NCBI RefSeq assembly: GCF_042094015.1 | Contig: NZ_JBELDZ010000001.1 | Location: 45,051-109,050, forward strand | DNA length: 64,000 nucleotides | Direction of reading: 5' to 3' | Source: Aurantibacter sp042094015 | GTDB taxonomy: Bacteria; Bacteroidota; Bacteroidia; Flavobacteriales; Flavobacteriaceae | Part shown: positions 38,801-47,449 of the stretch, piece by piece | How positions within the stretch are numbered: the first letter of the stretch is position 1 | Layout: every line of letters begins with the position of its first letter | Notes under the pieces: model-generated | Databases searched by the model: none | Told to the model about the DNA's origin: nothing | What the model saw: only the letters and a program-made list of their open reading frames with translations | Translations under genes and position numbers: made by a program

Positions 38801-39382
38801 ACCACGAATATCTACTTTCTTGATTTCGTCTAAGTCTTCAATACCATCTTCTAAATATTCTCCAAATTCTTTTAATTTGGATATTGGATAATCTCCAGAA
38901 ATATTAATATTAAGAATTGGCATTTCTTCAGACATACTCAACTCAAAAACATTAGGTTCTACTTTTGCCCCATTAAAAGTTGGCCAATCTTCGCTAGAAG
39001 TTTCGCTATCAATTTCGTCTTTTACTTTTGTTTTAGCTTGGTCGATACTTAAACTCTCATCAAACTCTACAATAATCATAGAGTAATCTTCTTGTGATGT
39101 AGATGTTATTTTAACCTTACCAGTAATTGTTTTTAATTTATCTTCTAAAGGCTTGGTTATTAGCTTTTCAATATCTTCTGCTGTATTTCCAGGAAATAAA
39201 GAACTAATATAAATTTTAGTTTCTTTAATCTCTGGAAAACTTTCTCTTGGCATACTAAAATAGGCAGATGAACCTAAAATTAGTATTAAAGAAATCATCA
39301 TATAAATAGTCGTCTTGTTGCGAATTGCCCAAGATGATAGGAAAAAATCTTTGTCGGTATTTTTTTGTTTTTTATTAGTCAT
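35858..39382 (-). CDS. RND-family efflux transporter permease
   Basis: A 1174-residue inner membrane resistance-nodulation-division pump of the AcrB/HAE1 type, with twelve transmembrane helices and two large periplasmic loops. TM4 reads GMLVDNGIVVVENV and TM10 GIVVNNGVVLLDYAQ. Compared with AcrB (D407, D408, K940), the proton-relay positions become Asp, Asn and Asn, as in the YerP/SwrC-like subclass; that assignment is inferred. It would pump drugs, bile-like amphiphiles or lipids through the adaptor and TolC-type channel encoded upstream. The gene is last in a TetR-TolC-adaptor-pump run on the minus strand; the 84-base gap to the adaptor shows no terminator. Confidence 0.93.
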   Translation of the reverse strand: MTNKKQKNTDKDFFLSSWAIRNKTTIYMMISLILILGSSAYFSMPRESFPEIKETKIYISSLFPGNTAEDIEKLITKPLEDKLKTITGKVKITSTSQEDYSMIIVEFDESLSIDQAKTKVKDEIDSETSSEDWPTFNGAKVEPNVFELSMSEEMPILNINISGDYPISKLKEFGEYLEDGIEDLDEIKKVDIRGAQEKEVEVAVDIYKMMASKVSFDDIINTISRGNMTMSAGNFISSGQRRTIRIIGEIDSPEDLNNFVVKSEKGNSIYLKDVANITFSEKDITTFAREFGEAVVMLDVKKRAGKNMVAAAEQVQEIVANAKANVFPSNLKVTIANDQSSKTIGQVDDLVNNIIFGIILVVTVLMFFLGFKNALFVGFAIPMSMFMSLMILNYLGYTMNTMILFGLIMGLGMLVDNGIVVVENVYRLMEEEGLSRIDAAKKGIGEIAFPIIISTATTVAAFIPLGMWPGVMGEFMVYFPITLSVVLGSSLFVAIFFNSVLVSQFMTTEDKDMPLKQIITISSIVGGIGLLIMLFGGAYRGLGSIMIFTAIMLWVYRLVIRKMANRFQTKTLVSLENFYERVLKIALRGYRPFGLSFGSFILLIFTMIAFVISCNEERTKIEFFPDNKPNQIIVYIEYPQGTDIEKTNSITKEIETKVYSVINSSEYIKDGENFLVESAVSQVGEGAGNPQTDGGSAAEMPHKGKITASMREYKFRNGKDSEVLRQKVQEALVGIYPGVLISVEKDANGPPAGAPINIEIQGEDYNELINLAEEMREFINSKNIAAIDELKIDVNKDKPAMQVVVDRKKAGELGVSTGQVGQQLRNSIFGAKAGIYKENGDDFDIYVRFNEENRYNKSAIFNQKITFRDMASGQVKEIPVSSVASQKNNSGFSAIKHKEGKRVVAVYSALAPGYTDAAAAVAQIEKEMAEFGDLPKGVKFNYTGQIEEQNKQMEFLMGAFFTGLGLIFLILIFQFNSISKPTIIMIAIFLSLIGVFGGIVISGAPFVIMMTMMGIISLAGIVVNNGVVLLDYAQLLIDRRKNTLGLSENTFLPKDELLAQIIQSGKARLRPVLLTAITTILGLIPLAIGLNIDFFSLFSSFDPKIYFGGDNVIFWGPLAWTVIYGLFIATFLTLIVVPALFYLSVRLKMWLKRNAQRDTKKLEFENLGNEPMLD

Positions 39383-39466
39383 TTTCTTTAAATGTTTATT
39401 GGTCTATGTGCTGATTTGCTCGTTTGATATTTTCAATTAAACATATCATCATATAAACATTTTAAC

Positions 39467-40633
39467 TTATTTCATCACTCTAACTACTTGTCCGTCTTTT
39501 ACACTACGAGCACCTTCGTTTATAATCTCATCATTATCATTTAAACCAGAAATTACTTCTATTACATCGCCTTGAGTTTCTCCAGTTGTTATAATAACCT
39601 GTTTAGCTGTCGCCTTACCGTTAGCTTTATCTTTTAAAATATAAATATATTGTTCTCCAGAAGCATTTTCTGAAATAATACTTTGTGGAATTAATAAAGC
39701 TGAATTATTAGAGTAATCGTTAATTTTAAGTTTAGCTGTTAAATTTGGCTTTATTATATTTTTAGTTTTTGGCAAACCAATTTCTACTTTAAAAGTTCTG
39801 TTTGCAGGGTTAATAAAGCTTCCTGTTTGCCTTACTTTAGTGTCTACTTTTTCCCCTAAAACAGGAAATTCTACTTCTACTTTAGAATCTTTAGATACTT
39901 GTTTTAAATAGCGTTCTGGAACATCTACCTCAATATACATATCGCTTAAATTTACTAATCTAATAATTTGAGATTGTCCTGCAGCAACTACATTTCCTTG
40001 TTCTGTAATTACATCGTCTACCACTCCAGAAAACGGTGCTGTAATTCTAGTTTTAGCTAATTGACGATTAATTTGATTTAACAATTCTTGTTGTGATTGG
40101 TAATTAGATTTAGTTTGAAGAAACTGAATTTCGCTACCAATTTTTTGATCCCATAAACGTTTTTGACGTTCGTAAGTGGTTTTTGCTAAATCTGTTTGTA
40201 TTTGTAATTGTGCGCGTTGTTGTGCTAATCCTCCATCGTCTACAGTAGCTAATAATTGTCCTTTAGAAACCTTTTGCCCTTCCAAAACTAAAACTTGTGT
40301 TAAGATCCCAGGCATTTCTGGTGTTAATACTAAATTTTGTTTAGTTGTAACGTTTCCTTGTAACTCTAAAAAATGATTAAACGCTTCTTTTTTAGTTATA
40401 AATGAAGTGATTAAAGGCACATTTTTATCAGGATTTAATTCTGAAAGTTTTGTGTCTATTTGTTTTATTTGCTGAGCCAAGATTTGTTGTTGAGCCACTA
40501 AGTCTATTCTTTTAGCGTTAATTTGCTCTGTCTCACCAGAACTTAAAATACTTTCTAAGGATGTAGTGTTTTCTTTATTTTCACAAGATAAAAGCATTAT
40601 GCTTAAAAATGTTATTGATAATATAGATTTCAT
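39467..40633 (-). CDS. RND efflux periplasmic adaptor (membrane fusion) lipoprotein
   Basis: A 388-residue adaptor linking the RND permease to the outer membrane channel. It is a lipoprotein (lipobox LLSC, Cys C17), with a coiled-coil region (about 35-75 and 130-190), a biotinyl-lipoyl-like domain on either side of the hairpin (VLVLEGQKVSKGQLLATVDDGG) and beta-barrel and membrane-proximal domains (about 200-388, PFSGVVDDVITEQGNVVAAG). It lies between the TolC-type gene (10 bases) and the pump (84 bases) in one operon. Confidence 0.92.
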   Translation of the reverse strand: MKSILSITFLSIMLLSCENKENTTSLESILSSGETEQINAKRIDLVAQQQILAQQIKQIDTKLSELNPDKNVPLITSFITKKEAFNHFLELQGNVTTKQNLVLTPEMPGILTQVLVLEGQKVSKGQLLATVDDGGLAQQRAQLQIQTDLAKTTYERQKRLWDQKIGSEIQFLQTKSNYQSQQELLNQINRQLAKTRITAPFSGVVDDVITEQGNVVAAGQSQIIRLVNLSDMYIEVDVPERYLKQVSKDSKVEVEFPVLGEKVDTKVRQTGSFINPANRTFKVEIGLPKTKNIIKPNLTAKLKINDYSNNSALLIPQSIISENASGEQYIYILKDKANGKATAKQVIITTGETQGDVIEVISGLNDNDEIINEGARSVKDGQVVRVMK

Positions 40634-40643
40634 AAATATTGTT

Positions 40644-41966
40644 TTAAAAAGTTGTGGTTTGGTTTGTGATTGTATCTAATTTTGCTTTTGCATTTAATAC
40701 ATTAAGCATAGCTTGTAAATAGTCTTGTTGTGAACTGTAAAGTTGTGTTTGAGCTTGTCTTAAATCGAAACTTGTAGAAACGCCTTCAAAAAATTTCGTC
40801 TGATTTTTAGCTTCTATACGTTTTGCTAAAGTTAGATTCTCTGTTTTGTTTTTAAAATCTTCTACAGCAAATTCATAATCTGATTTTGCGGATGCTAATT
40901 GTAACTTTATGCGTTGTTCTGTTTCTGTTACATTAAGTTCTGCTTTTTCAAGGTTGATTTTTGCACGTTGCGTTCTTGCGCCATGTTGACCAGAACTAAA
41001 AAGAGGTATTTTAATACTTGCTCCAAAAGAAGAAGTTCCAATCCATTTTTTATCAGAATTTGAAAAATCAAAAGTTTCTCTGTTTGCTAAATAGCCACCA
41101 TTTAGAAAAGCACCAATGGTTGGTAGATTCCTACTACGTTCTAGCTTAACTAATAATTCTTTTGACACTTTATCATTTTCGGCAATTTTAAAATCTATAG
41201 TATTCTTAACATCGTCTAAAGTTAATGCTTCAATAAAAATATTTTTCTCTGTTAAAGACTTTAAGTTATCTGTTAATAGTATTTTTTGATCTAACTCTAT
41301 TCCTAAATTTAGATTAAGCATTTGGTAAGCAATTTTTTGAAGTCTTTTTGTTTTATTTAAATTGTTTTTAACTCCAGATAAAGTTATTTTTAATTGCTCT
41401 ACGCTTTCTTCCTCTTCAAACCCATTCTCGAAAATTTTAGTGATATCGAATACATTTTTTTCTAAAACTCCAATATTACTGTTTAATATTTTTAAACTTT
41501 CTTCTGCTAAAAGTACATTTCCATACGCATTAATAACTGCTTCTCTAACTTGTAAATCGGTTTTAGTTTTAGCATTTTTACTAATTTGCAAAAATACTTT
41601 TGCTGATTGTAGTCCAACAATATAAGAGCCATCAAAAATCATTTGATTTAATGATGCAGATGCATTCATTTGATGCTGTGCTCCAAATTCAGGAATCCCA
41701 TCACCATTAAAATCAACTGGGTCAAACTGCTGTCTTATATTATTAATATAGTCTATTTGTCCTGAAATTTGAGGAAATCCTCCACGGATTGTTTCTTTTT
41801 TTTGCTGTATAGCAGCATCAACATCATGAGCTGAGTTGATGGCAGTTCGGTTAGATTTGAGTGCGTAATCTATAGCTTCCTGTAAGCTTAAAGATTCTGG
41901 AGTATTAGTTTGCCCAATTACAGACACACTAATAAATAGAGCGCACAAAATGAAATGTTTAGTCAT
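40644..41966 (-). CDS. TolC-family outer membrane efflux channel
   Basis: A 440-residue protein with a signal peptide (1-18, ending GQT) and two OEP repeats (about 25-215 and 235-430) of helical hairpins and strands, including LSLQEAIDYALKSNR at the start and FFEGVSTSFDLRQAQTQLYSSQQDYLQA near the end. It would form the trimeric outer membrane duct for the RND pump. Its start overlaps the TetR gene by eight bases, so expression is coupled to the regulator. Confidence 0.92.
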   Translation of the reverse strand: MTKHFILCALFISVSVIGQTNTPESLSLQEAIDYALKSNRTAINSAHDVDAAIQQKKETIRGGFPQISGQIDYINNIRQQFDPVDFNGDGIPEFGAQHQMNASASLNQMIFDGSYIVGLQSAKVFLQISKNAKTKTDLQVREAVINAYGNVLLAEESLKILNSNIGVLEKNVFDITKIFENGFEEEESVEQLKITLSGVKNNLNKTKRLQKIAYQMLNLNLGIELDQKILLTDNLKSLTEKNIFIEALTLDDVKNTIDFKIAENDKVSKELLVKLERSRNLPTIGAFLNGGYLANRETFDFSNSDKKWIGTSSFGASIKIPLFSSGQHGARTQRAKINLEKAELNVTETEQRIKLQLASAKSDYEFAVEDFKNKTENLTLAKRIEAKNQTKFFEGVSTSFDLRQAQTQLYSSQQDYLQAMLNVLNAKAKLDTITNQTTTF

Positions 41967-42573
41967 TATTTTCAGATTGGTTTTTAATAAATTTATTTAA
42001 AGTTTTCATTCCTTTTTCGGTTACAATAGCTCTTAAATGATATTCTAAATAGTCTTCCATTAAATCAGAGACAGAATATTTGTCTGCTGGAAAAATAGTT
42101 TGATCTTTTATACCTGTCATTCCATTAAAATACATTCGTGAAATAAAATCAACATTTATACTAGCTCTAAAAACACCCGTTTCTTTTCCATGTCTTAAGC
42201 TTTTACTTATAGAATCATGCATTTTTTCAAACTGCTTTTTACGAAGCATTTCATGAATTTCGAAATAATACTTTTTAAGTTGGTGTTGTGGCGATGTTTT
42301 TTCGTTTTTTAAATGTTGCATAACAAACATTTTTATGTCGTATAGCTCTTCAATTGGATTAGAAGATTTATTAAAAATGCAATCAATTCCACCGCAAATA
42401 ACATCGAAAAGATGAAAAGTTGCCGCTTCTACTAACTTCGTTTTGTTTTTAAAATATACATAAATGGTTTTTTTAGATATACCCATTTCGTTAGCTATAT
42501 CGTCCATTGTAACGCTTTTAAATCCAAGATTTAAAAACAGTTCTGTAGATTTTATTATAATTTTATCTTTCAT
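41959..42573 (-). CDS. TetR/AcrR-family transcriptional regulator of the efflux operon
   Basis: A 204-residue TetR-type repressor with an N-terminal helix-turn-helix (about 1-50; KSVTMDDIANEMGISKKTIYVYFKNK) and a ligand-binding helical C-terminal domain. It is the first gene of the tetR-tolC-adaptor-pump operon and overlaps tolC by eight bases. A 34-base inverted repeat with 12-bp arms lies just before its promoter, so it probably represses its own operon and is released by a pump substrate. The ligand is unknown. Confidence 0.92.
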   Translation of the reverse strand: MKDKIIIKSTELFLNLGFKSVTMDDIANEMGISKKTIYVYFKNKTKLVEAATFHLFDVICGGIDCIFNKSSNPIEELYDIKMFVMQHLKNEKTSPQHQLKKYYFEIHEMLRKKQFEKMHDSISKSLRHGKETGVFRASINVDFISRMYFNGMTGIKDQTIFPADKYSVSDLMEDYLEYHLRAIVTEKGMKTLNKFIKNQSENND

Positions 42574-42581
42574 ATACTATG

Positions 42582-42589
42582 CAAATATA
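42582..42589 (-). promoter_or_regulatory. -7 promoter element of the TetR-RND operon
   Basis: TATATTTG on the minus strand matches TAnnTTTG exactly, nine bases before the regulator ATG, so the leader is minimal. The TetR operator begins immediately upstream. Confidence 0.55.
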
Positions 42590-42590
42590 C

Positions 42591-42624
42591 AAAGGAAACT
42601 TTTAATGTTTTTAAAGTTTCCTTT
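42591..42624. promoter_or_regulatory. Putative TetR operator of the RND efflux operon
   Basis: A perfect inverted repeat with 12-bp arms AAAGGAAACTTT / AAAGTTTCCTTT separated by 10 bases (centre-to-centre 22 bases, two helical turns). It abuts the -7 box at 42582-42589 and covers the -33 region. Its size and place fit a TetR-family dimer or dimer-pair site blocking RNA polymerase. Confidence 0.75.
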
Positions 42625-42678
42625 ATTTTAATCATTTTTTAACATTGCTAATATGGTTTTATTGAGCGTAGTTTTCAT

Positions 42679-42686
42679 TATTTTTG
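42679..42686 (+). promoter_or_regulatory. -7 promoter element of the polyprenyl synthase gene
   Basis: TATTTTTG matches TAnnTTTG exactly, with just four bases between its G and the ATG, so transcription should begin at or inside the start codon (leaderless). Confidence 0.55.
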
Positions 42687-42690
42687 CTAA

Positions 42691-43665
42691 ATGCAAAGCA
42701 CACCATTTTACCAGGAAGAGTTTATAGAATACTTAAACACATTTACAGTAGAAAGAGAACCTGTAAATCTTTACGAGCCCGTAAATTATATATTGCAATT
42801 AGGAGGAAAACGATTAAGACCAGTTTTAACTTTAATGTCTGCCGATATTTTTGATGGAGACTATAAAAAAGCACTTGCTGCTGCATTGAGTATTGAGGTG
42901 TTTCATAATTTTTCTTTAGTTCATGATGATATTATGGATGCTGCACCTTTAAGAAGAGGTAAAGAAACAGTTCACATAAAATGGGATACCAATACAGGTA
43001 TTTTATCTGGAGATGCAATGTTAATCATAGCGTATCAGCTTTTTGAGTCTTATGAACCTAAAATATTTCAGGCATTAGCTAAATTATTTAGTAAAACCGC
43101 TTTAGAAGTTTGTGAAGGACAGCAATACGATGTAGATTTTGAAGTTAGAAATGATGTTACTATTGCTGAGTATTTAAAAATGATTGAATATAAAACTGCT
43201 GTTTTGGTTGGAGCAGCAATGCAAATGGGTGCAATTGTAGCTAATGCAAATAAAGAAAATCAAGTTGCTATTTATAATTTTGGCCGATTATTAGGAATTG
43301 CATTTCAGTTGCAAGATGATTATTTAGACGCCTTTGGTGATCCTAAAACATTTGGTAAACAAGTTGGTGGCGACATAATTGAAAACAAGAAAACTTATTT
43401 ATACTTAAAGGCGTTGGAGTTTTTAAATGAATCTGAAGCAAAGGAACTCGAGATCTTATTTAATAAAGAATTATCCGATAATGCTGATAAAATTAAACGC
43501 GTAAAAACGTTATTTTTAAATAGCGGATCTGCTAATGCTACAAAACAAGCTATAAAAGACTATACTGATAAAGCTTATAAGGTTTTAGATAGTTTAACGA
43601 TTTCAAACGATAAAAAAGAACAGTTGAAAGTTTTTGGAAATGCTTTAATGACAAGAACTACTTAG
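42691..43665 (+). CDS. Polyprenyl diphosphate synthase
   Basis: A 324-residue trans-isoprenyl diphosphate synthase. The two aspartate-rich metal sites are DDIMD (first, residues 79-83, in FSLVHDDIMD) and DDYLD (second, about 209-213, in FQLQDDYLD); the GGKRLRP substrate motif is at 38-44. It condenses isopentenyl diphosphate units, most likely for the menaquinone side chain (MK-6 is usual in this family), but chain length cannot be fixed from sequence. It is followed six bases later by an unknown gene in the same transcript. The predicted transcript is leaderless. Confidence 0.9.
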   Translation: MQSTPFYQEEFIEYLNTFTVEREPVNLYEPVNYILQLGGKRLRPVLTLMSADIFDGDYKKALAAALSIEVFHNFSLVHDDIMDAAPLRRGKETVHIKWDTNTGILSGDAMLIIAYQLFESYEPKIFQALAKLFSKTALEVCEGQQYDVDFEVRNDVTIAEYLKMIEYKTAVLVGAAMQMGAIVANANKENQVAIYNFGRLLGIAFQLQDDYLDAFGDPKTFGKQVGGDIIENKKTYLYLKALEFLNESEAKELEILFNKELSDNADKIKRVKTLFLNSGSANATKQAIKDYTDKAYKVLDSLTISNDKKEQLKVFGNALMTRTT

Positions 43666-43671
43666 ATTACT

Positions 43672-44025
43672 ATGAAATTACCAGAAACGTTTTCAAACCT
43701 AATTGAAGAAGCAGACAATTTAAAATTATATCAAAAATTAATTATTCAATTAAATAAAGATTTTTTATATGCTAATATAGATTTAGACTTTGAAGAAGAT
43801 ATTTCGCCAAAATCTCTAAAAGCGTGTCTACATGAGGTTGTTTATAGGTTAATTCAAGAAAAGTTTAACGATTATCTAAATCTACTTTATATTATAGATG
43901 TTTCAGAAGGAAAAATTAAAAATCTCAATGGAGACGATGCGTTGAGTTTGTCTGAGGAAGTTTCTTTTTTAATACTACAACGCGAATGGCAAAAAGTTTG
44001 GTTTAAGAATAGATATAGTAGTTAG
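43672..44025 (+). CDS. Unknown 117-residue protein co-transcribed with polyprenyl synthase
   Basis: I do not recognise this protein. It is small, acidic and largely helical, with no signal peptide, membrane segment, cysteine or known catalytic motif. The C-terminus has an aromatic cluster (REWQKVWFKNRY). It begins six bases after the polyprenyl synthase stop, so it is co-transcribed and probably real. It is convergent with the small outer-membrane protein gene, two bases apart, with no terminator. Confidence 0.65.
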   Translation: MKLPETFSNLIEEADNLKLYQKLIIQLNKDFLYANIDLDFEEDISPKSLKACLHEVVYRLIQEKFNDYLNLLYIIDVSEGKIKNLNGDDALSLSEEVSFLILQREWQKVWFKNRYSS

Positions 44026-44027
44026 TT

Positions 44028-44573
44028 TTAAAAATAAACCCTAATAAAAGGAATAATAGCATCTGCATAAATACTTTTTTGTTCATCAAACAATAAATCG
44101 TAACGTAAACCAATAGTTACATTGTTTGTTCTGTATCCTGCTCCAATAAATAATGCCGGCGACCAATAATTATCACTCGGTAAACCTTGATTTATACCTT
44201 CGTAATTTCTATTGACACGAAGTTGCTCTAATTCGGTAGATATTTGAATTTCGTTAATTGGATTGAATAGACCTAAAATGCTTCCGCCATAAATATTAGA
44301 CTTAAATCTATTTTTAAATCGGTTATATGTGTAATTTAAAGATGTACCTAAAGAAAATTGATCGTTAAAATCGTAAATAGCACTTGGAGATACGCCTAAA
44401 GTAAAAAAGTCTGTCCCAGAACTTAAGCCTAGTCCACCACCAAATCTAACATGTTGCCAAAAACGATTCTCTTTTGATTCAATTTCCGTTTGTGTAAAAC
44501 TAAAGTTAAAGCTTAGGTAAATTAATACTATAATAAATTTTAAAGTTATATTTTTAAGCTTAAAATAAATCAT
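44028..44573 (-). CDS. Small outer membrane beta-barrel-like protein
   Basis: A 181-residue protein with a signal peptide (about 1-28, ending FSFTQ) and alternating hydrophobic beta strands, including FGGGLGLSSG, FSLGTSLNYTYNRF and YRTNNVTIGLRYDLLF, ending in IPFIRVYF with an aromatic C-terminal residue as in outer membrane barrels. Function is unknown. Homologues are, as I recall, sometimes labelled alpha-ketoglutarate decarboxylase, apparently copied from the adjacent sucA gene; nothing here supports an enzyme. It is monocistronic and diverges from sucA. Confidence 0.7.
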   Translation of the reverse strand: MIYFKLKNITLKFIIVLIYLSFNFSFTQTEIESKENRFWQHVRFGGGLGLSSGTDFFTLGVSPSAIYDFNDQFSLGTSLNYTYNRFKNRFKSNIYGGSILGLFNPINEIQISTELEQLRVNRNYEGINQGLPSDNYWSPALFIGAGYRTNNVTIGLRYDLLFDEQKSIYADAIIPFIRVYF

Positions 44574-44641
44574 ATTCGATACCTTTTTGAAAAATTATAG
44601 GATAAATATACTAAAATAGATGGTGTTTTTAGTAAATGTTG

Positions 44642-44649
44642 TATTTTTG
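44642..44649 (+). promoter_or_regulatory. -7 promoter element of sucA
   Basis: TATTTTTG matches TAnnTTTG exactly, 38 bases before the sucA ATG. Confidence 0.5.
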
Positions 44650-44687
44650 ATAAAATTTGTTGAAGCGAACACGCCTATTAAATTATA

Positions 44688-47438
44688 ATGGATAAATATT
44701 CCTTTTTAAACGCAGCACATACAGCATACTTTGCTGATTTATACGACCAATATCTTAAAAACCCAGATTCTGTTGAGCCAAGTTGGAGAGCCTTTTTTCA
44801 AGGTTACGATTTCGGTACAGAGGAATATGCTATAGATATAGATAACGATACTGTTGTTCATGTTCCTAAAAACGTTCAGAAAGAATTTCAGGTTATTAAA
44901 TTAATAGATGGCTATAGAAATAGAGGTCATCTGTTTACAAAAACGAACCCGGTTAGAGGTCGTCGTAAATATGAACCAACTTTAGAGATAGAGAATTTTG
45001 GGTTGTCTAAAACAGATTTAAGCACTGTTTTTAATGCTGGAGAAGTTTTAGGGATTGGATCCCAGACTTTACAACAAATTATCCGACACTTTGAGAATAT
45101 TTATTGTGATTCTATAGGTGTTGAATATATGTATGTTAGAGAACCTGAAGAGCTTAAATGGATTCAGAATAGATTAAATATCAACGATAATCAGCCAAAT
45201 TTTTCAGCAGACCAAAAAAAGCACATCCTTAAAAAACTTAATGAAGCTGTTTCTTTTGAGAGTTTTTTACATACAAAATATGTTGGGCAAAAACGTTTTT
45301 CTTTAGAAGGAGGAGAATCTTTAATACCAGGTTTAGACGCTTTAATCGAACAAGCTGCAGAGGCTGGAGTGAAAGAGTTTGTTATGGGAATGGCACATCG
45401 TGGTCGTTTAAGTACTTTAACAAATATATTTGGAAAGTCTGCAAAAGATATTTTTAGTGAGTTTGACGGGAAAGATTACGAAGAAAAAGTTTTTGATGGT
45501 GATGTTAAATACCATTTAGGTTGGACAAGTAGTAGAAAAACAGATACCGGTAAAGAGATAAAATTAAGTATTGCTCCTAATCCATCTCACCTTGAAACTG
45601 TTGGAGCAGTTGTGCAAGGAATAGTTAGGTCTAAACAAGATAAATATTATAGTAATAACTTTAGTCAAGTTCTACCAATAGTAGTTCATGGAGATGCAGC
45701 AATTGCAGGTCAAGGTTTAGTTTACGAGATTGTACAAATGGTGCAATTAGATGGTTATAAAACTAATGGAACTATTCATATAGTTGTAAATAACCAAGTT
45801 GGTTTCACTACTAATTATTTAGACGCTCGTTCTGGTACTTATTGTACAGATATAGCAAAAGTAACATTGTCTCCAGTGTTACATGTTAATGCAGACGATG
45901 CAGAAGCTGTTGTTCATGCTATGACATTTGCATTAGACTTTAGAATGAAATTTAAACGTGATGTTTTTATAGATTTATTAGGTTATCGTAAATATGGACA
46001 TAATGAAGGTGATGAGCCTCGTTTTACTCAGCCTAAATTATATAAAGCAATTGCTAAACATGCTAACCCAAGAGATATTTATGCTGAGAAACTATTAGCA
46101 TCAAATATTATTAATAAAGACTATGTTAAAGAATTAGAAGTTGCATATAAAGCTAAGTTAGAAGAGAAGTTAGAAGATTCTCGCAAAGAAGATAAAACTA
46201 TTATTACACCATTTATGCAAGATGAATGGTCAGATTATACTCGTGTAAATGAAAAAGTAATGATGGAATCTGTTAATACTAAAGTAGATTCAAAAACTTT
46301 AGCAGCTATCACTAAGGTGATTTCTAATTTACCAGAAGACAAAAAATTTATTCGTAAAATAGAACGTCTAATTCAATCACGTCAAACTATGTTTGATAAT
46401 AATAAATTAGATTGGGCTATGGCAGAACATTTAGCATATGGCTCTTTATTAAAAGAAGGGTTTGATGTTAGAATATCTGGTCAAGATGTAGAAAGAGGAA
46501 CTTTTTCTCATAGACATGCAGTTGTTAAAGTAGAAGAAAGTGAAGAAGAAATAGTTCTTTTAAATAATTTAGAAGGTGAACATGGTAGGTTTGACATATA
46601 CAATTCGTTACTTTCAGAATATGGTGTTGTAGGTTTTGATTATGGTTATGCTATGGCAAATCCAAAAGCATTAACAATTTGGGAAGCACAATTTGGAGAT
46701 TTTAGTAATGGAGCTCAAATTATGCTTGATCAATATATCTCTTGTGGAGAAGATAAATGGAAAACACAAAATGGCTTAGTAATGTTACTGCCACATGGTT
46801 ACGAAGGGCAAGGAGCTGAACATTCTTCTGGTAGAATGGAACGTTACCTACAGTTGTGTGCAAAAAGTAATATGTTTGTAGCTAATTGTACAAATCCAGC
46901 TAATATGTTTCATTTATTAAGAAGACAAATGTTGGCTAATTTTAGAAAACCATTAATTGTCTTTACACCTAAGAGTTTGTTGCGTCATCCAAAATGTGTG
47001 TCTACAGTGCAGGATTTTACTAATGGTGAATTCCAAATGCTGATTAATGAAGAAGTTGTAAAGCCAAAAGAAACAAAAACATTAGTATTTGTTTCAGGAA
47101 AGTTCTATTATGATTTATTGGAGCGTAGAGAAGAAACGGAAAGAAATGATGTAGCTTTAGTAAGAATTGAACAATTATTCCCATTACCTTTAAACGAAAT
47201 TAGATCTGTATTAAAAGAATATAGTAATGTAAAAGATATTGTTTGGGCTCAAGAAGAACCAAGAAATATGGGTGCATATTCACATATGTTAATGAATTTA
47301 GATGAAGCTAAGACTTTTAGAACAGCATCAAGAAGGCCTTATAGTGCTCCAGCGGCAGGAAGTTCTACGCGTTCTAAAAAGCGTCATCAAGAGGTTATAG
47401 ATTTTGTGTTCGATGCTTCAAAAAATAATCAAAGGTAG
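44688..47438 (+). CDS. sucA: 2-oxoglutarate dehydrogenase E1 component
   Basis: A 916-residue thiamine-diphosphate enzyme, the E1 (decarboxylating) subunit of the 2-oxoglutarate dehydrogenase complex of the TCA cycle. Seen are the E2-binding N-terminus (about 1-40, SFLNAAHTAYFADLYDQYL), the MAHRGRLSTL substrate motif, GDAAIAGQG, the TPP-binding NNQVGFTTN and the pyrimidine-domain GYEGQGAEHSSGR. It converts 2-oxoglutarate and lipoyl-E2 to succinyl-dihydrolipoyl-E2. A 122-residue secreted-protein gene lies between it and sucB. E3 (lpd) is not in the window. Confidence 0.96.
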   Translation: MDKYSFLNAAHTAYFADLYDQYLKNPDSVEPSWRAFFQGYDFGTEEYAIDIDNDTVVHVPKNVQKEFQVIKLIDGYRNRGHLFTKTNPVRGRRKYEPTLEIENFGLSKTDLSTVFNAGEVLGIGSQTLQQIIRHFENIYCDSIGVEYMYVREPEELKWIQNRLNINDNQPNFSADQKKHILKKLNEAVSFESFLHTKYVGQKRFSLEGGESLIPGLDALIEQAAEAGVKEFVMGMAHRGRLSTLTNIFGKSAKDIFSEFDGKDYEEKVFDGDVKYHLGWTSSRKTDTGKEIKLSIAPNPSHLETVGAVVQGIVRSKQDKYYSNNFSQVLPIVVHGDAAIAGQGLVYEIVQMVQLDGYKTNGTIHIVVNNQVGFTTNYLDARSGTYCTDIAKVTLSPVLHVNADDAEAVVHAMTFALDFRMKFKRDVFIDLLGYRKYGHNEGDEPRFTQPKLYKAIAKHANPRDIYAEKLLASNIINKDYVKELEVAYKAKLEEKLEDSRKEDKTIITPFMQDEWSDYTRVNEKVMMESVNTKVDSKTLAAITKVISNLPEDKKFIRKIERLIQSRQTMFDNNKLDWAMAEHLAYGSLLKEGFDVRISGQDVERGTFSHRHAVVKVEESEEEIVLLNNLEGEHGRFDIYNSLLSEYGVVGFDYGYAMANPKALTIWEAQFGDFSNGAQIMLDQYISCGEDKWKTQNGLVMLLPHGYEGQGAEHSSGRMERYLQLCAKSNMFVANCTNPANMFHLLRRQMLANFRKPLIVFTPKSLLRHPKCVSTVQDFTNGEFQMLINEEVVKPKETKTLVFVSGKFYYDLLERREETERNDVALVRIEQLFPLPLNEIRSVLKEYSNVKDIVWAQEEPRNMGAYSHMLMNLDEAKTFRTASRRPYSAPAAGSSTRSKKRHQEVIDFVFDASKNNQR

Positions 47439-47449
47439 AAAGAGGGATT

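Noticed and set aside
44028..44573. A possible alpha-ketoglutarate decarboxylase label for the small minus-strand gene next to sucA
   Set aside because: The protein has a signal peptide and barrel-like strands with an aromatic C-terminus, and no TPP or decarboxylase motif. The label appears to be carried over from the neighbouring sucA.
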